The position numbers and the translations under genes were made by a program. Shown piece by piece: positions 18,545 through 27,085 of a DNA stretch of 64,000 bases. The stretch comes from Rhodocyclaceae bacterium (GTDB lineage: Bacteria > Pseudomonadota > Gammaproteobacteria > Burkholderiales > Rhodocyclaceae), in contig JAKLLG010000004.1 of assembly GCA_023150275.1 (NCBI GenBank), positions 62,001 through 126,000 on the forward strand. Direction: 5' to 3'. Within the stretch, counting starts at the first letter, position 1; the number at the start of each line of letters is the position of its first letter. The notes below the pieces were generated by a model, which was not told where the DNA came from, made no database searches, and saw only the letters and a list, made by a program, of their open reading frames with translations.

Positions 18545-19935
18545 CGCAGCAACAGCCGGATCAGGCGCTCGAAGCGCGCGCCATAGGGCGCCCGGAAAAG
18601 CCCGATCCCGGAAAGGCGCGACTGACGGAACACGGCTTTCTGTTTCGACAGGGCGAGAAATCCGGCGTGCCCGTGATAGTGACCCATGCCGCTGGGGCCG
18701 ACACCACCGAAGGGCAACTCGTCCTGGGTAATGTGCAGCAGCGTGTCATTGATCGTGACACCGCCCGAGATCGTTTCCGCGAGCACGCGTTCGACGCGAG
18801 CGCCATCGTCATCGAACAGGTAGAGAGCCAGCGGTCGCGGCCGCGCATTGACGAAGGCAATGGCTGCATCGAAATCGGCGTAGGGAATGACCGGCAACAG
18901 GGGACCAAAAATCTCCTCCTGCATGATGCGCATGCTGTCGTCGGTGCCGAGCACGGCGACGGGCGGCAAACGGCGACGGGCGGGATCCGGTTCCACGCCG
19001 GCAAGCGGCTCGATACGCGCACCACGTTCACGTGCTTCGTCAAGATAGCCGACGAGACGCGCATAGTGACGATCGTTGACGATGGCGCTGTAATCCGGTG
19101 TCGTTCCAAGATCGGGGTAGCAACGCGCCACTGCCGCGCGCGCCGCAGCGATGAATGCCGCTTCGCGCCCTGCCGGCACCAGCACGTAATCGGGGGCGAT
19201 GCAGGTCTGCCCCGCATTCAGGCACTTGCCGACAACGATGCGCTCGGCGGCGCGCTCGAGCGGAAAATCGGGGGCCACGATCACTGGCGATTTGCCGCCG
19301 AGTTCCAGGGTCACCGGTGTCAGATGATCTGCAGCAGCGCGCATCACGTGATGACCGACCGCCGTGGAACCGGTAAACAGGAGATGATCGAAGGGGAGAT
19401 GCGAAAACGCCTGCGCGACGGCAGCATCGCCTTGAACGACAAGCACTTCATCATCGCTGAAATGGCGAATGACGAGATCGGCAAGCAAGGCCGCCGTCGC
19501 CGGGGTGAATTCGGACATCTTCACCATCGCCCGGTTGCCGGCCGCCAGCGCCGCGGTCAGCGGGCCGATCGCCAGATAAAGCGGGTAATTCCAGGGAACG
19601 ATGATGCCGACGACGCCCAGCGGCTGCATGCGCACCTGCGCCCGCCCCGGCTGGAACCAGAGCGACACCGGCCGCCGCTGCGGGCGCATCCAGCGCCGCA
19701 GGTGGCGGCGCGCATGCCTGATGCCTTCCAGGCTGGGAAAAATCTCCAGCAGGCGCGTCTCTTCGCGCGAACGATGCCCGAAATCGGCAGCAATGGCCGC
19801 AGCGAAGGCATCGATGTTGTCGCGCACCAACGCCGCCAACGCGTCAAGCCGCCGCAGCCGCAATGCCAGCGGCGGTTCGATTTCGGCGCGCGAGGCCTCC
19901 TGCAGGCGGGCAAAACGCTGCGACAAATCATCCAT
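18541..19935 (-). CDS. Aldehyde dehydrogenase (coniferyl-aldehyde type)
   Basis: 464 aa from ATG at 19935, chosen for the SD GAGGAG just before it; upstream codons to 20007 lack one. The catalytic Cys245 is in NAGQTCIAPDYV and the general-base Glu211 is in TLELGGKSP. The N-terminal segment WFQPGRAQVRMQPLGVVGII and the late EIFGPLLPVIPY are typical of the class that oxidises coniferyl and fatty aldehydes. It is the first gene of the three-gene oxidation operon and would convert the aldehyde made by the GMC enzyme to the acid. NAD(P) preference is not resolved. Confidence 0.9.
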   Translation of the reverse strand: MDDLSQRFARLQEASRAEIEPPLALRLRRLDALAALVRDNIDAFAAAIAADFGHRSREETRLLEIFPSLEGIRHARRHLRRWMRPQRRPVSLWFQPGRAQVRMQPLGVVGIIVPWNYPLYLAIGPLTAALAAGNRAMVKMSEFTPATAALLADLVIRHFSDDEVLVVQGDAAVAQAFSHLPFDHLLFTGSTAVGHHVMRAAADHLTPVTLELGGKSPVIVAPDFPLERAAERIVVGKCLNAGQTCIAPDYVLVPAGREAAFIAAARAAVARCYPDLGTTPDYSAIVNDRHYARLVGYLDEARERGARIEPLAGVEPDPARRRLPPVAVLGTDDSMRIMQEEIFGPLLPVIPYADFDAAIAFVNARPRPLALYLFDDDGARVERVLAETISGGVTINDTLLHITQDELPFGGVGPSGMGHYHGHAGFLALSKQKAVFRQSRLSGIGLFRAPYGARFERLIRLLLR

Positions 19936-20036
19936 CCGGAATCTCCTCGGTTCATCGCCAGTGTAGTCGTGACCCCTTTGTGCTGCTAGGCGAGTCGCTC
20001 TAAACACCGTTTCATTGCAGCCGGATAATTTGACGC

Positions 20037-20774
20037 ATGACTGTTGAGCGTGATGAAGAAACGTCGGCGGAGAAAGCCGAGCTTGCTACCCGCATCGCAC
20101 GCGATCTGAAACTTGCCGCCGGACTGCGTCGAAATGCCGCTGCCGATCCGGTGCGCGCCAGCGAGCGCGACGCGTTGCGAGCATGGCAGGCCGGGCGTCT
20201 GGCGCGAACCTACCCGGATTTGCTCGCCCACCCGCGCTTTGGCGCAGCGGCTGGCTTCTTTCTATCTGACCTCTACGGCCCCAAGGATTTCTCCGCGCGC
20301 GACCACGAAATAGAACGCATCCTGCCGATGCTCGCGAAGGCGCTTCCCGTTTCCGGACTCGGCACACTGTCACTGGCGATCGAACTGGATGCGCTCTCCG
20401 AGGATCTCGATGCACGCATGGTCGACGAACTGCGCCGGCGCGGCACCATTGCGACTCTTGACGATGCAGCGTACGCCGCAGCCTTCCAGACGGTTGGCCG
20501 ACGCCCGGCACGGCGACGGCAGATCGATCTGATCATCGAAACGGGGGAGGCGCTCGAAGCGCTGGCGCGCAAGCCACTGATCGCGGGCGCCATCAAACTG
20601 ATGCGCGGCCCGGCCCATGCAGTGGGGCTCGGTGAACTGCACGACTTTCTTGAACGCGGGTTTACGACCTTCCGCCAGATGGGCAGGGCCAGCGAGTTTC
20701 TGGCGCGGATCGAGATGAAGGAGTGCGAATTGCTCGATGCGTGGCTACGCGGCGAAATTCCGGCTTACCAGTAG
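20037..20774 (+). CDS. FFLEELY-motif family protein
   Basis: 245 aa, soluble and helical. It carries FFLSDLYGPKDFSARD at about 73-88, the pattern that names the FFLEELY family of proteobacterial proteins, for which I know no established function. A helical middle (LSLAIELDALSEDLDARM) and a C-terminal ERGFTTFRQMGRASEFL also fit. It stands alone, divergent from the aldehyde dehydrogenase and convergent with the Crp/Fnr gene. Confidence 0.75.
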   Translation: MTVERDEETSAEKAELATRIARDLKLAAGLRRNAAADPVRASERDALRAWQAGRLARTYPDLLAHPRFGAAAGFFLSDLYGPKDFSARDHEIERILPMLAKALPVSGLGTLSLAIELDALSEDLDARMVDELRRRGTIATLDDAAYAAAFQTVGRRPARRRQIDLIIETGEALEALARKPLIAGAIKLMRGPAHAVGLGELHDFLERGFTTFRQMGRASEFLARIEMKECELLDAWLRGEIPAYQ

Positions 20775-20777
20775 GCG

Positions 20778-20819
20778 CTGTTTTCATTCATCCGGTGAAT
20801 TGCGAGTGAATGAGAACAG
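20778..20819. terminator. Bidirectional stem-loop between convergent genes
   Basis: The arms at 20778-20790 (ctgttttcattca) and 20807-20819 (tgaatgagaacag) pair over 13 positions with one G:U, around a 16-base loop. It lies between the stops of two convergent genes, with T-rich arms, so it probably terminates both. Confidence 0.6.
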
Positions 20820-20826
20820 ACCCGAA

Positions 20827-21543
20827 TCACCAGTCGCATCCGGCGGGGCAGACATACTGCGACAAGGCCTGCACGTCGGGAATGTAAATACCGTTACGCT
20901 GCTTCACGATAAGCCCTTTATCTTCGAGTTCCCTGAATGCCCGCGACAGGTGCGAATCGCTGACACCGAGCCGGGAGGCCAGCTTGCTGCGCGGCACGGT
21001 GATCGACAATGACAGCGATCCGTCCGGCGTGCGCGGTGTTTCGTTGAACTGGCAGACGAGGTAGCAAACGAGGCGGGCAGTCGCGCTCTTGGTGCAGAAG
21101 GTGACCATATCCTTCTGCAGGTAGTCAGTGCGCGCGGCAAGCAGGCCAATCAGACGGCGAGAGAATTCAGGCGATGCAGCAAGCCAATCGGTAATCACGC
21201 TTTCCGGGAGCCGCAGTATCGCAGCGGGCGTCAGCGTGCGCGCGGTGTAGCGAACCGGCTGCGCCTCGAACAACGACTCCTCGGCAAACATGCCGCCAGC
21301 ACGCGCGAAATCGACAATCTTTTCGCTGCCATCCGCCGGCGCCACCACCATTTCCACAGTGCCATGCGCCACCAGATGCAAACCCGGGGCCCTTGTCCCG
21401 GCCGCGATGACGACCGTATCTGCCGGCGCCAGCAAATGATTGGCCGGATCGCGCAACGGCCCCTCGAACAAGGGGGATGCGGGCAATCCGCGCATGAGTG
21501 CAGAACTGCGCACCAGGCTGATGTCGGTTTCGCTGAATGGCAT
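20827..21543 (-). CDS. Crp/Fnr-family transcriptional regulator
   Basis: 238 aa. A cyclic-nucleotide-binding-like beta-roll (about 25-130) is followed by a dimerisation helix and a C-terminal winged helix, RSKLASRLGVSDSHLSRAFRELEDKG, keeping the Ser-Arg pair that in FNR/Dnr proteins reads the TTGAT half-site. There is no N-terminal cysteine cluster, so it is not an Fe-S FNR. The C-terminal CPAGCDW is unusual. Dnr/NnrR-like or other effector sensing is possible. Its start is only about 26 bases from a strong terminator hairpin of the upstream thiolase gene. Confidence 0.88.
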   Translation of the reverse strand: MPFSETDISLVRSSALMRGLPASPLFEGPLRDPANHLLAPADTVVIAAGTRAPGLHLVAHGTVEMVVAPADGSEKIVDFARAGGMFAEESLFEAQPVRYTARTLTPAAILRLPESVITDWLAASPEFSRRLIGLLAARTDYLQKDMVTFCTKSATARLVCYLVCQFNETPRTPDGSLSLSITVPRSKLASRLGVSDSHLSRAFRELEDKGLIVKQRNGIYIPDVQALSQYVCPAGCDW

Positions 21544-21569
21544 GCCGTCGGGGTTGGGCGAAAATGAAA

Positions 21570-21612
21570 GCCCGGTGGGAGCCGGAAATACTTCCTCCGG
21601 CTCCCACCGGGC
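21570..21612 (-). terminator. Strong terminator of the thiolase gene
   Basis: A perfect 17-bp stem (21570-21586 with 21596-21612, gcccggtgggagccgga) has a 9-base loop. Read on the minus strand it is followed by TTTCATTTT. It lies just past the thiolase stop and isolates it from the Crp/Fnr gene. Confidence 0.85.
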
Positions 21613-21636
21613 CTTCCTGCTATTGTGAAACTTATC

Positions 21637-22818
21637 TTACACGCGTTCGAAGATGGCGGCGATACCCTGGCCGCCCCCGATGCACATCGTCACCAGGCAG
21701 TACTTGCCGCCGACGCGCTGCAGTTCGTAGAGCGCCTTGGTGGCAATGAACGCGCCCGAGCAGCCGACCGGGTGACCAAGGGCGATGGCACCGCCGTTCG
21801 GGTTGGTCTTCGCCGGATCAAGGCCAAGCACCTTGGTGACGGTGAGCGCCTGGGCGGCAAAGGCTTCGTTCGACTCGATGACGTCCATCTGGTCGAGCTT
21901 GAGACCGGCTTTCTTCAGCGCCAGCTGCGTCGCCGGGATCGGGCCTTCGCCCATGACGTCGTTCGGCACGCCAGCAACGGCGTAGGAGACCAGACGCGCC
22001 ATTGGTTTGTGGCCGGCCTTGGCGGCAGCATCCGCGGCGGCAAGGACAAAGAAGGCAGCGCCGTCGTTGATGCCGGAGGCGTTGCCGGCAGTGACCGTGC
22101 CGTCCTTCTTGAAGGCCGGCTTCATCTTGGCCAGCGACTCCATGGTCGTGCCGCGCTTCGGATGCTCGTCGGTATCAAATACGACATCACCCTTCCGGGT
22201 CTGCTTCACGATCGGCAGGATCTGGGACTTGAAATGGCCGGCGTCGATGGCGGCAGCGGCGCGACGCTGCGATTCGACGGCAAAGGCATCCTGGTCTTCG
22301 CGGCTGAAGCCGTGCTTGGCCGCCAGGTTTTCAGCGGTAATACCCATGTGGCCAACGCCGAACGGGTCGGTCAGCACGGCCACCATTGCGTCGATGGCCT
22401 TGGCATCGCCCATGCGAGCACCGGAGCGCAGCGCCGGCATCAGGTAGGCGACTTTCGACATAACTTCGACACCGCCGCCGATACCGTATTCGCAATCACC
22501 AAGCATGATGTTCTGTGCGGTGGTGACGATGGCCTGCAGGCCCGAGGAACACAGGCGGGAAACCTGCATGGCGACGGAATCCATCGGCAGGCCGGCCTGG
22601 ATGGAGGCCACGCGCGAAACATAGGCGTAGCGGGAATCGACCGGCATCGTCGTGCCGACGGTGACATAGTTGATCTGCTGCGGATCGACGCCAGAACGGG
22701 CGATCGATTCCTTCATGACGATACCGCCGAGATCGCACGGATCCATGTCGGCGAGCGAACCGCCAAAAGCACCAATCGGGGAACGAACTGCGCTGAGGAC
22801 AACGACTTCTTTGCTCAT
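21637..22818 (-). CDS. Acetyl-CoA C-acetyltransferase (thiolase)
   Basis: 393 aa, full length for biosynthetic or degradative thiolases. The acyl-carrying Cys90 is in SRLCSSGLQAI, His349 is in GHPVGCSGAF, and the general-base Cys379 is in CIGGGQG. It condenses two acetyl-CoA to acetoacetyl-CoA or runs in reverse, feeding polyhydroxybutyrate synthesis or beta-oxidation. No phaB or phaC gene adjoins it, so its pathway is open; the phasin gene 10 kb away makes PHA metabolism plausible. Confidence 0.95.
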   Translation of the reverse strand: MSKEVVVLSAVRSPIGAFGGSLADMDPCDLGGIVMKESIARSGVDPQQINYVTVGTTMPVDSRYAYVSRVASIQAGLPMDSVAMQVSRLCSSGLQAIVTTAQNIMLGDCEYGIGGGVEVMSKVAYLMPALRSGARMGDAKAIDAMVAVLTDPFGVGHMGITAENLAAKHGFSREDQDAFAVESQRRAAAAIDAGHFKSQILPIVKQTRKGDVVFDTDEHPKRGTTMESLAKMKPAFKKDGTVTAGNASGINDGAAFFVLAAADAAAKAGHKPMARLVSYAVAGVPNDVMGEGPIPATQLALKKAGLKLDQMDVIESNEAFAAQALTVTKVLGLDPAKTNPNGGAIALGHPVGCSGAFIATKALYELQRVGGKYCLVTMCIGGGQGIAAIFERV

Positions 22819-22854
22819 TTTTTTACCTCTCTTAACGACTAGATTTCGACTACA

Positions 22855-23784
22855 TCAAGCGCCCACCAGACTGGCAAGCCCCAACAACAGCAACAGCAAC
22901 AACCACAGTACCACGGCGCGCCAGACAAGACCCACCGCGCTCTGCATGAAATCGACATCAGCATCCTCGCCGGTGCCGAGTTCAGCACGATCCGCAAACT
23001 CGCCGCTCTCTACCACCGGCATGCCGAGGCGGACGCCAAGCGCGCCCGCGCCACTGGCCAGGACGATGCCCATTTCGTCATCCGGCCAGTCGCCGGCCTG
23101 CGTACGCCAGCAGTAGACCGCATCCTCGAAATCACCTACGACAGCGAAAGCGGCCGCAGTGGCGCGCAGGGGTAGCCAGTCGACAAACGTAAACGCCTGT
23201 TCCGCAAAGCGCCCGAAATCACCCGTATCCGCCTCTCCCTGACCACTTCGCCAATGCGATGCAAAAATTGCGGCTGCCCGGTAAAGAACTGCACCACAAG
23301 GCCCGGGAAGCAGCACGAACCATAATAGTACGCCGAAGACATGGCGATGAGATGACGCCAGCGCCTCCTCGATCGCCAGCCGCGCGACATCGCCCGACGA
23401 CAAGCCGTCCGCGGATCGCCCACGCCACTCACCAAGCAATTGACGCGCTCGCGGCAGATCCTGCATGCGTAGTGCGAGCTGGATATCCGTGTAGTAGTGG
23501 CTGAACTGGCGGAACCCCATCGTCAGGTAAAGGACCAGTACGTTCCAGGCAAGTGCCAGCAGGGGATTGAGCGTGTAGAGGAGCGCAAAGACGAGCCCGG
23601 CCAAAGCCGTCAGTCCGCCGACACCGATCAGCCAGGCGATCAGTCCGTGCCTGCGTTCACCGGCATTCAACAGACCATCAAGCGTATCGGCAAGCCGCGA
23701 GACGGGCTCGAACACGAACTGGCGATAGCGCAGGGGGCGCGCCTGTTCGATAAGGAGTGCAAGAACAAGGGAAACGAGACTCAA
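22855..23784 (-). CDS. CobD/CbiB-like membrane protein
   Basis: 309 aa with membrane segments near 1-12, 48-75, 78-95, 150-175 and a very leucine-rich C-terminal helix (VVLWLLLLLLLGLASLVG). The text MGFRQFSHYYTDIQLALR and FVDWLPLRATAAAFAVVGDFEDA follow the CobD/CbiB pattern. In betaproteobacteria this shorter paralogue usually stands outside cobalamin clusters, as here, so adenosylcobinamide synthesis should not be assumed. It lies 36 bases before the thiolase gene on the same strand. Confidence 0.8.
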   Translation of the reverse strand: MSLVSLVLALLIEQARPLRYRQFVFEPVSRLADTLDGLLNAGERRHGLIAWLIGVGGLTALAGLVFALLYTLNPLLALAWNVLVLYLTMGFRQFSHYYTDIQLALRMQDLPRARQLLGEWRGRSADGLSSGDVARLAIEEALASSHRHVFGVLLWFVLLPGPCGAVLYRAAAIFASHWRSGQGEADTGDFGRFAEQAFTFVDWLPLRATAAAFAVVGDFEDAVYCWRTQAGDWPDDEMGIVLASGAGALGVRLGMPVVESGEFADRAELGTGEDADVDFMQSAVGLVWRAVVLWLLLLLLLGLASLVGA

Positions 23785-23925
23785 GGGAGCAGGGCGCGAG
23801 GCGCCTCGTTGTTGTGTTCAGCTTTTGAAGATAACACAATTCTGCGGGCATTCCCGGGCATTTCGGATGGCGCAAGCAGCACCCCAATGGGCCGCGCATG
23901 ATCCAGGAAAAAAACGCGCAGCCCG

Positions 23926-24528
23926 TTAATCAGGGGGAAGCAAGGCCAGCCTCCGGCAAAGCGAAACAATCATTCCCGCCGTGGCACCCCAGATGAAGCG
24001 ATCACCGTAAGGCATCGCGAAATAGCGCCGTTGCCGGCCGCGCCAGTGAATTTCGTGCTGACGATGATTCACCGGGTCGAGCAGAAAGGACAGCGGAACC
24101 TCGAAAACCTCGGCCACCTCGAAGGGATCGGGTGACAAGGACAAGGGGGGGCTGACAAAGCCGACCACTGGCGTAACGGCAAATCCGGTCCCGGTGCGGT
24201 ACTCGGGGAGATAGCCGACAATCTCGACCTGTCGGGCGGGCAGGCCGATTTCCTCCTCCGTCTCGCGCAGCGCCGCGTCGACCGGCCCGGCGTCGCTTGT
24301 TTCGACACGGCCGCCCGGAAAGCTGATCTGTCCGGCGTGATCACGCAAATGGTCGGTGCGCCGGGTCAGCAGGACAGTCGGCGAATCGTCGTGCAACACG
24401 ATCGGGAAAAGAACGGCTGCCGGCGTCATGGCGGCGTCAGGCGGTCCATCCTCGAATACGTTCCCGAGATTTCCCGGGCGGGGCGACAGGCAGGCACGCA
24501 GGCGAACAAGATCCAGCGCTTCGGCCAT
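23926..24528 (-). CDS. CoA pyrophosphatase (NUDIX)
   Basis: 200 aa. The CoA-type NUDIX signature appears as TRRTDHLRDHAGQISFPGGR followed by the Nudix box ending in ALRETEEEIGL (about 90-103). Downstream is VGYLPEYRTGTGFAVTPVVG, characteristic of the NudL/YeaB group, which splits CoA into 4'-phosphopantetheine and 3',5'-ADP. Its start is 5 bases after the stop of the small upstream gene, so the two are likely co-expressed. Confidence 0.9.
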   Translation of the reverse strand: MAEALDLVRLRACLSPRPGNLGNVFEDGPPDAAMTPAAVLFPIVLHDDSPTVLLTRRTDHLRDHAGQISFPGGRVETSDAGPVDAALRETEEEIGLPARQVEIVGYLPEYRTGTGFAVTPVVGFVSPPLSLSPDPFEVAEVFEVPLSFLLDPVNHRQHEIHWRGRQRRYFAMPYGDRFIWGATAGMIVSLCRRLALLPPD

Positions 24529-24533
24529 GGATC

Positions 24534-24788
24534 TCAGTCGCTCCCCTCTTCTTCGATCTCGGCGTGAACCGAACCCAGCGCATCCTGCAAGGATTCCTCG
24601 GACAGCTGATTGATGGTGGTAGCGACCAGATCGGCCGCCTCGACCGCACCAACCGGCAGACGCTTGCTGTCGAGGCTGGCAATCAATGCAGCAGCGGAGC
24701 CTGCGACGCGCAGCAACAGATCGCGCTCACTCATCAACATCTCAACTTCGCGACGCAGCATTGCAATTTCCTGATCCCGATGGGGCAT
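24534..24788 (-). CDS. Small coiled-coil protein of unknown function
   Basis: 84 aa from the ATG at 24788. An ATG two codons earlier (24794) directly abuts the SD GAGGAG, whereas 24788 lies 6 bases from it, so 24788 is preferred. The N-terminal helix MLRREVEMLMSERDLLLRV is coiled-coil-like, and the C-terminus is acidic (HAEIEEEGSD). The SD overlaps the end of the upstream protease gene, indicating translational coupling. I do not recognise the family. Confidence 0.65.
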   Translation of the reverse strand: MPHRDQEIAMLRREVEMLMSERDLLLRVAGSAAALIASLDSKRLPVGAVEAADLVATTINQLSEESLQDALGSVHAEIEEEGSD

Positions 24789-24798
24789 CGCCATCTCC

Positions 24799-25485
24799 TC
24801 AAAAACGTTTCTTCAATGTCATCGTCGAGCCTTCGTTGCGCATTTCCGTGCGTGACAGAAAGCTCATTCCGAGCAGCGCGATGGGCATATCACTCTCGTG
24901 CACCAGACCATCCACCCCGTTCAACGTGATGTCGCCAACACGTACGTTGTCGAGCCTGACCTTCCATGCTCGCGCCATGCCGTTGGCCGTCTGTGCCATT
25001 CCCGGTTGCCCCTTGCGCCAGTCGATGCCGATACGGCTGGCATCGGAGGCCCCCAGCGAAACCATTGTCGCGCCAGTATCGACAAGAAAGCGAACGCTCT
25101 GACCGTTGATCGCCCCTTGTACCTGATAATGCCCTCGGGAATCGGCCACGAGCTTCGCTTCCTGCGGCCCGTCGGTACCCTTCTGCGATACGACATTCTG
25201 GCCCATGCGCAGGACGCGACGCTTGCCCTCGATTTCAAGCGTGACCGCCTCACCATCAATGGCAACGACCCGAACGCCCTCTGCTGTCGTCTGGCCGATC
25301 GCAACAAGTTTCGGGGAGCCGCCGTCGATCACGAGCAAGGCCTTGCCGGGAAAAACGCCAGCGACAGCGACACCGGCGGCAAGGGCATGCGGAACGGATA
25401 GGCATAGAAGTGCCACCGCAATACAATAACGCCACTTCTCGACCACCCATGATGCTGGCAGGCCACGCATGAAACCAGTTGCCAT
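24799..25485 (-). CDS. Retropepsin-like aspartic protease (TIGR02281-type)
   Basis: 228 aa. A signal peptide or membrane anchor (YCIAVALLCLSVPHALAAG) is followed by a beta-rich region and then a retroviral-type aspartic protease fold: RFLVDTGATMVSLG gives the single catalytic Asp-Thr-Gly (about 134-136), and IALLGMSFLSRTEMR is the C-terminal motif of the clan AA family. It would act as a dimer in the periplasm. Start is uncertain: 25485, 25470 or an internal GTG near 25446. The first two overlap the divergent amidotransferase gene. Confidence 0.85.
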   Translation of the reverse strand: MATGFMRGLPASWVVEKWRYCIAVALLCLSVPHALAAGVAVAGVFPGKALLVIDGGSPKLVAIGQTTAEGVRVVAIDGEAVTLEIEGKRRVLRMGQNVVSQKGTDGPQEAKLVADSRGHYQVQGAINGQSVRFLVDTGATMVSLGASDASRIGIDWRKGQPGMAQTANGMARAWKVRLDNVRVGDITLNGVDGLVHESDMPIALLGMSFLSRTEMRNEGSTMTLKKRF

Positions 25486-26182
25486 TTTCCGCCACTTTCC
25501 GACCGAAGGTCCGGGCTATTTTGCCACATTCCTTGAAGCCAACGGCGTGCCGTGGCAGCTTGTTGCCGTAGACGCTGGCGATGCCGTGCCCACTGACCCG
25601 CAAGCCTTCAGCGGCCTCTGTTTCATGGGCGGGCCGATGAGCGTGAATGACGACCTTCCGTGGATCGAGCAGGCGTGCACACTGATCCGTGCCGCCGACG
25701 CCGCCTGCATTCCGGTCGTCGGTCATTGCCTGGGTGGGCAGCTCATGGCCAAGGCGTTGGGTGGGAGGGTCACACGCAATCCAGTGAAGGAAATCGGCTG
25801 GGGTGAGGCAACCGTCGACGAGGGTGATGTCGCGCACCAATGGCTAGGCGATTTCCGCGGCAAGGGCACGGTATTTCAATGGCACGGGGAGAGCTTTTCA
25901 ATCCCGCCGGGTGCAACGCGCCTGATGCACAACGAATGGTGTAACAACCAGATGTTCGTTCATGGCCCGCACCTCGCGATGCAATGCCACGTCGAGATGA
26001 CGCCAGAGATGATCGCCACCTGGTGCGAAGTCTGGGAAGACGAGGTGAAGGGATTGGCAACGTTGCCCCCGCCAGTGCAGACACCGCAACAAATGCAGCA
26101 GGAGACGGCGTACAGGCTGCCGGCAATGCGCGAGCTTGCCGGCAGGCTCTACACCAACTGGGTTCGCGGCCTGAAACGCTGA
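25469..26182 (+). CDS. Class I glutamine amidotransferase-like protein
   Basis: 237 aa. The nucleophile Cys87 sits in VVGHCLGGQLMAKALGG, and His/Glu of the triad are in MQCHVEMTPEM near residue 175. The form matches GMP-synthase-like stand-alone amidotransferases (YLR126C/PfpI-like in layout), which transfer ammonia from glutamine or hydrolyse gamma-glutamyl bonds. No synthase domain is attached and no partner adjoins. Its ATG overlaps the start region of the divergent protease gene at a CATG. Confidence 0.85.
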   Translation: MKPVAIFRHFPTEGPGYFATFLEANGVPWQLVAVDAGDAVPTDPQAFSGLCFMGGPMSVNDDLPWIEQACTLIRAADAACIPVVGHCLGGQLMAKALGGRVTRNPVKEIGWGEATVDEGDVAHQWLGDFRGKGTVFQWHGESFSIPPGATRLMHNEWCNNQMFVHGPHLAMQCHVEMTPEMIATWCEVWEDEVKGLATLPPPVQTPQQMQQETAYRLPAMRELAGRLYTNWVRGLKR

Positions 26183-26216
26183 GTTGCCGACGATTCAGCA
26201 CTGGGCATAAACAAGA

Positions 26217-26238
26217 TGGCCGTCCAGTTGGACGGCCA
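26217..26238. terminator. Stem-loop between convergent genes
   Basis: TGGCCGTCC at 26217-26225 pairs perfectly with GGACGGCCA at 26230-26238 across the loop agtt. On the minus strand it is followed by the T-rich ATCTTGTTTATG, so it fits termination of yajQ and possibly of the amidotransferase gene too. Confidence 0.7.
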
Positions 26239-26265
26239 CTATCTCCGGCGCGCGCTCGGCGCGAA

Positions 26266-26760
26266 TCAATCGCGATAGTTGCCGTGCTTGATCGGGAAGT
26301 CGGTAATGTTCTTGGTCACCAGCGCAATCGCTTCCTGCAACACGTCGCGCTTGGCGCCGGTGACACGCACCGCGTCGCCCTGAATCGCTGCCTGCACCTT
26401 CAGCTTCGAATCCTTGAGCAGCTTGACGATCTTTTTCGCCAGCTCGGACTCGATGCCGATCTTGATCTTCAGATCCTGCTTGACCTTGTCGCCGGACACC
26501 TTCTGCACGGCCTGCTGGTCCAGCCGCTTGACGCAATCCGGCTCCTTCTTTTCCATTTCCGGGAAAAGGATGGTTTTGACCTGATCGAGCTGGAAGTCGG
26601 AATCCGCGAAGACGGTGATGACCTTGTCCTTCTCGTTCAATTCCACCTTGGCGCTGGTGCCCTTGAAATCGTGGCGGCCGACAATTTTCTTGCCGGTGGC
26701 GTCGACTGCGTTCTTCAGCGCCACCATATCCACTTCGGATGAAAAATCGAAAGACGGCAT
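26266..26760 (-). CDS. yajQ: YajQ-family nucleotide-binding protein
   Basis: 164 aa with the family signature throughout: MPSFDFSSEVDMVALKNAVD at the start, DFKGTSAKVELNEK in the middle and QAAIQGDAVRVTGAKRDVLQ near the end. Two ferredoxin-like RNA-binding-type folds are known for the family. Some members bind cyclic di-GMP and act as co-regulators; the ligand here is unknown. It is the last gene of a minus-strand run from argD. Confidence 0.93.
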   Translation of the reverse strand: MPSFDFSSEVDMVALKNAVDATGKKIVGRHDFKGTSAKVELNEKDKVITVFADSDFQLDQVKTILFPEMEKKEPDCVKRLDQQAVQKVSGDKVKQDLKIKIGIESELAKKIVKLLKDSKLKVQAAIQGDAVRVTGAKRDVLQEAIALVTKNITDFPIKHGNYRD

Positions 26761-26772
26761 CCTGACCTCCGT

Positions 26773-27084
26773 TCAGCAGAAATAGCAGACGTAATGATAG
26801 GGTTCGTCGCAGGCGATCTCGAACGACGAGTTGCCCGGCACGTTGAAGGACTGACCCTCGCCGTAGGTTTTCCATTCCGACTCGCCCTTGAGCCTGACGC
26901 GGCACGATCCGCCTACGCCTTCCATGATCTCCGGCACGCCGGTGTTGAAGGTCAGCGACGATGGCAGGATCACCCCGACCGTCTTCTTGCTGCCGTCGGC
27001 CATCAGCACGGTGTGGCTGACACACTTGCCATCAAAATAGACATTGGCCTTCTTGACCACGGATACGTTATCGAATTGGCTCAT
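26773..27084 (-). CDS. ppnP: Pyrimidine/purine nucleoside phosphorylase PpnP
   Basis: 103 aa from ATG at 27084. A longer open frame upstream reads through the DUF2788 gene and is rejected. The small cupin-like barrel (DUF1255) is recognisable by [40 protein letters not shown] and the C-terminal YHYVCYF. The family phosphorolyses a broad range of nucleosides to base and ribose 1-phosphate. It starts 1 base after the DUF2788 stop. Confidence 0.93.
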   Translation of the reverse strand: MSQFDNVSVVKKANVYFDGKCVSHTVLMADGSKKTVGVILPSSLTFNTGVPEIMEGVGGSCRVRLKGESEWKTYGEGQSFNVPGNSSFEIACDEPYHYVCYFC

Positions 27085-27085
27085 T

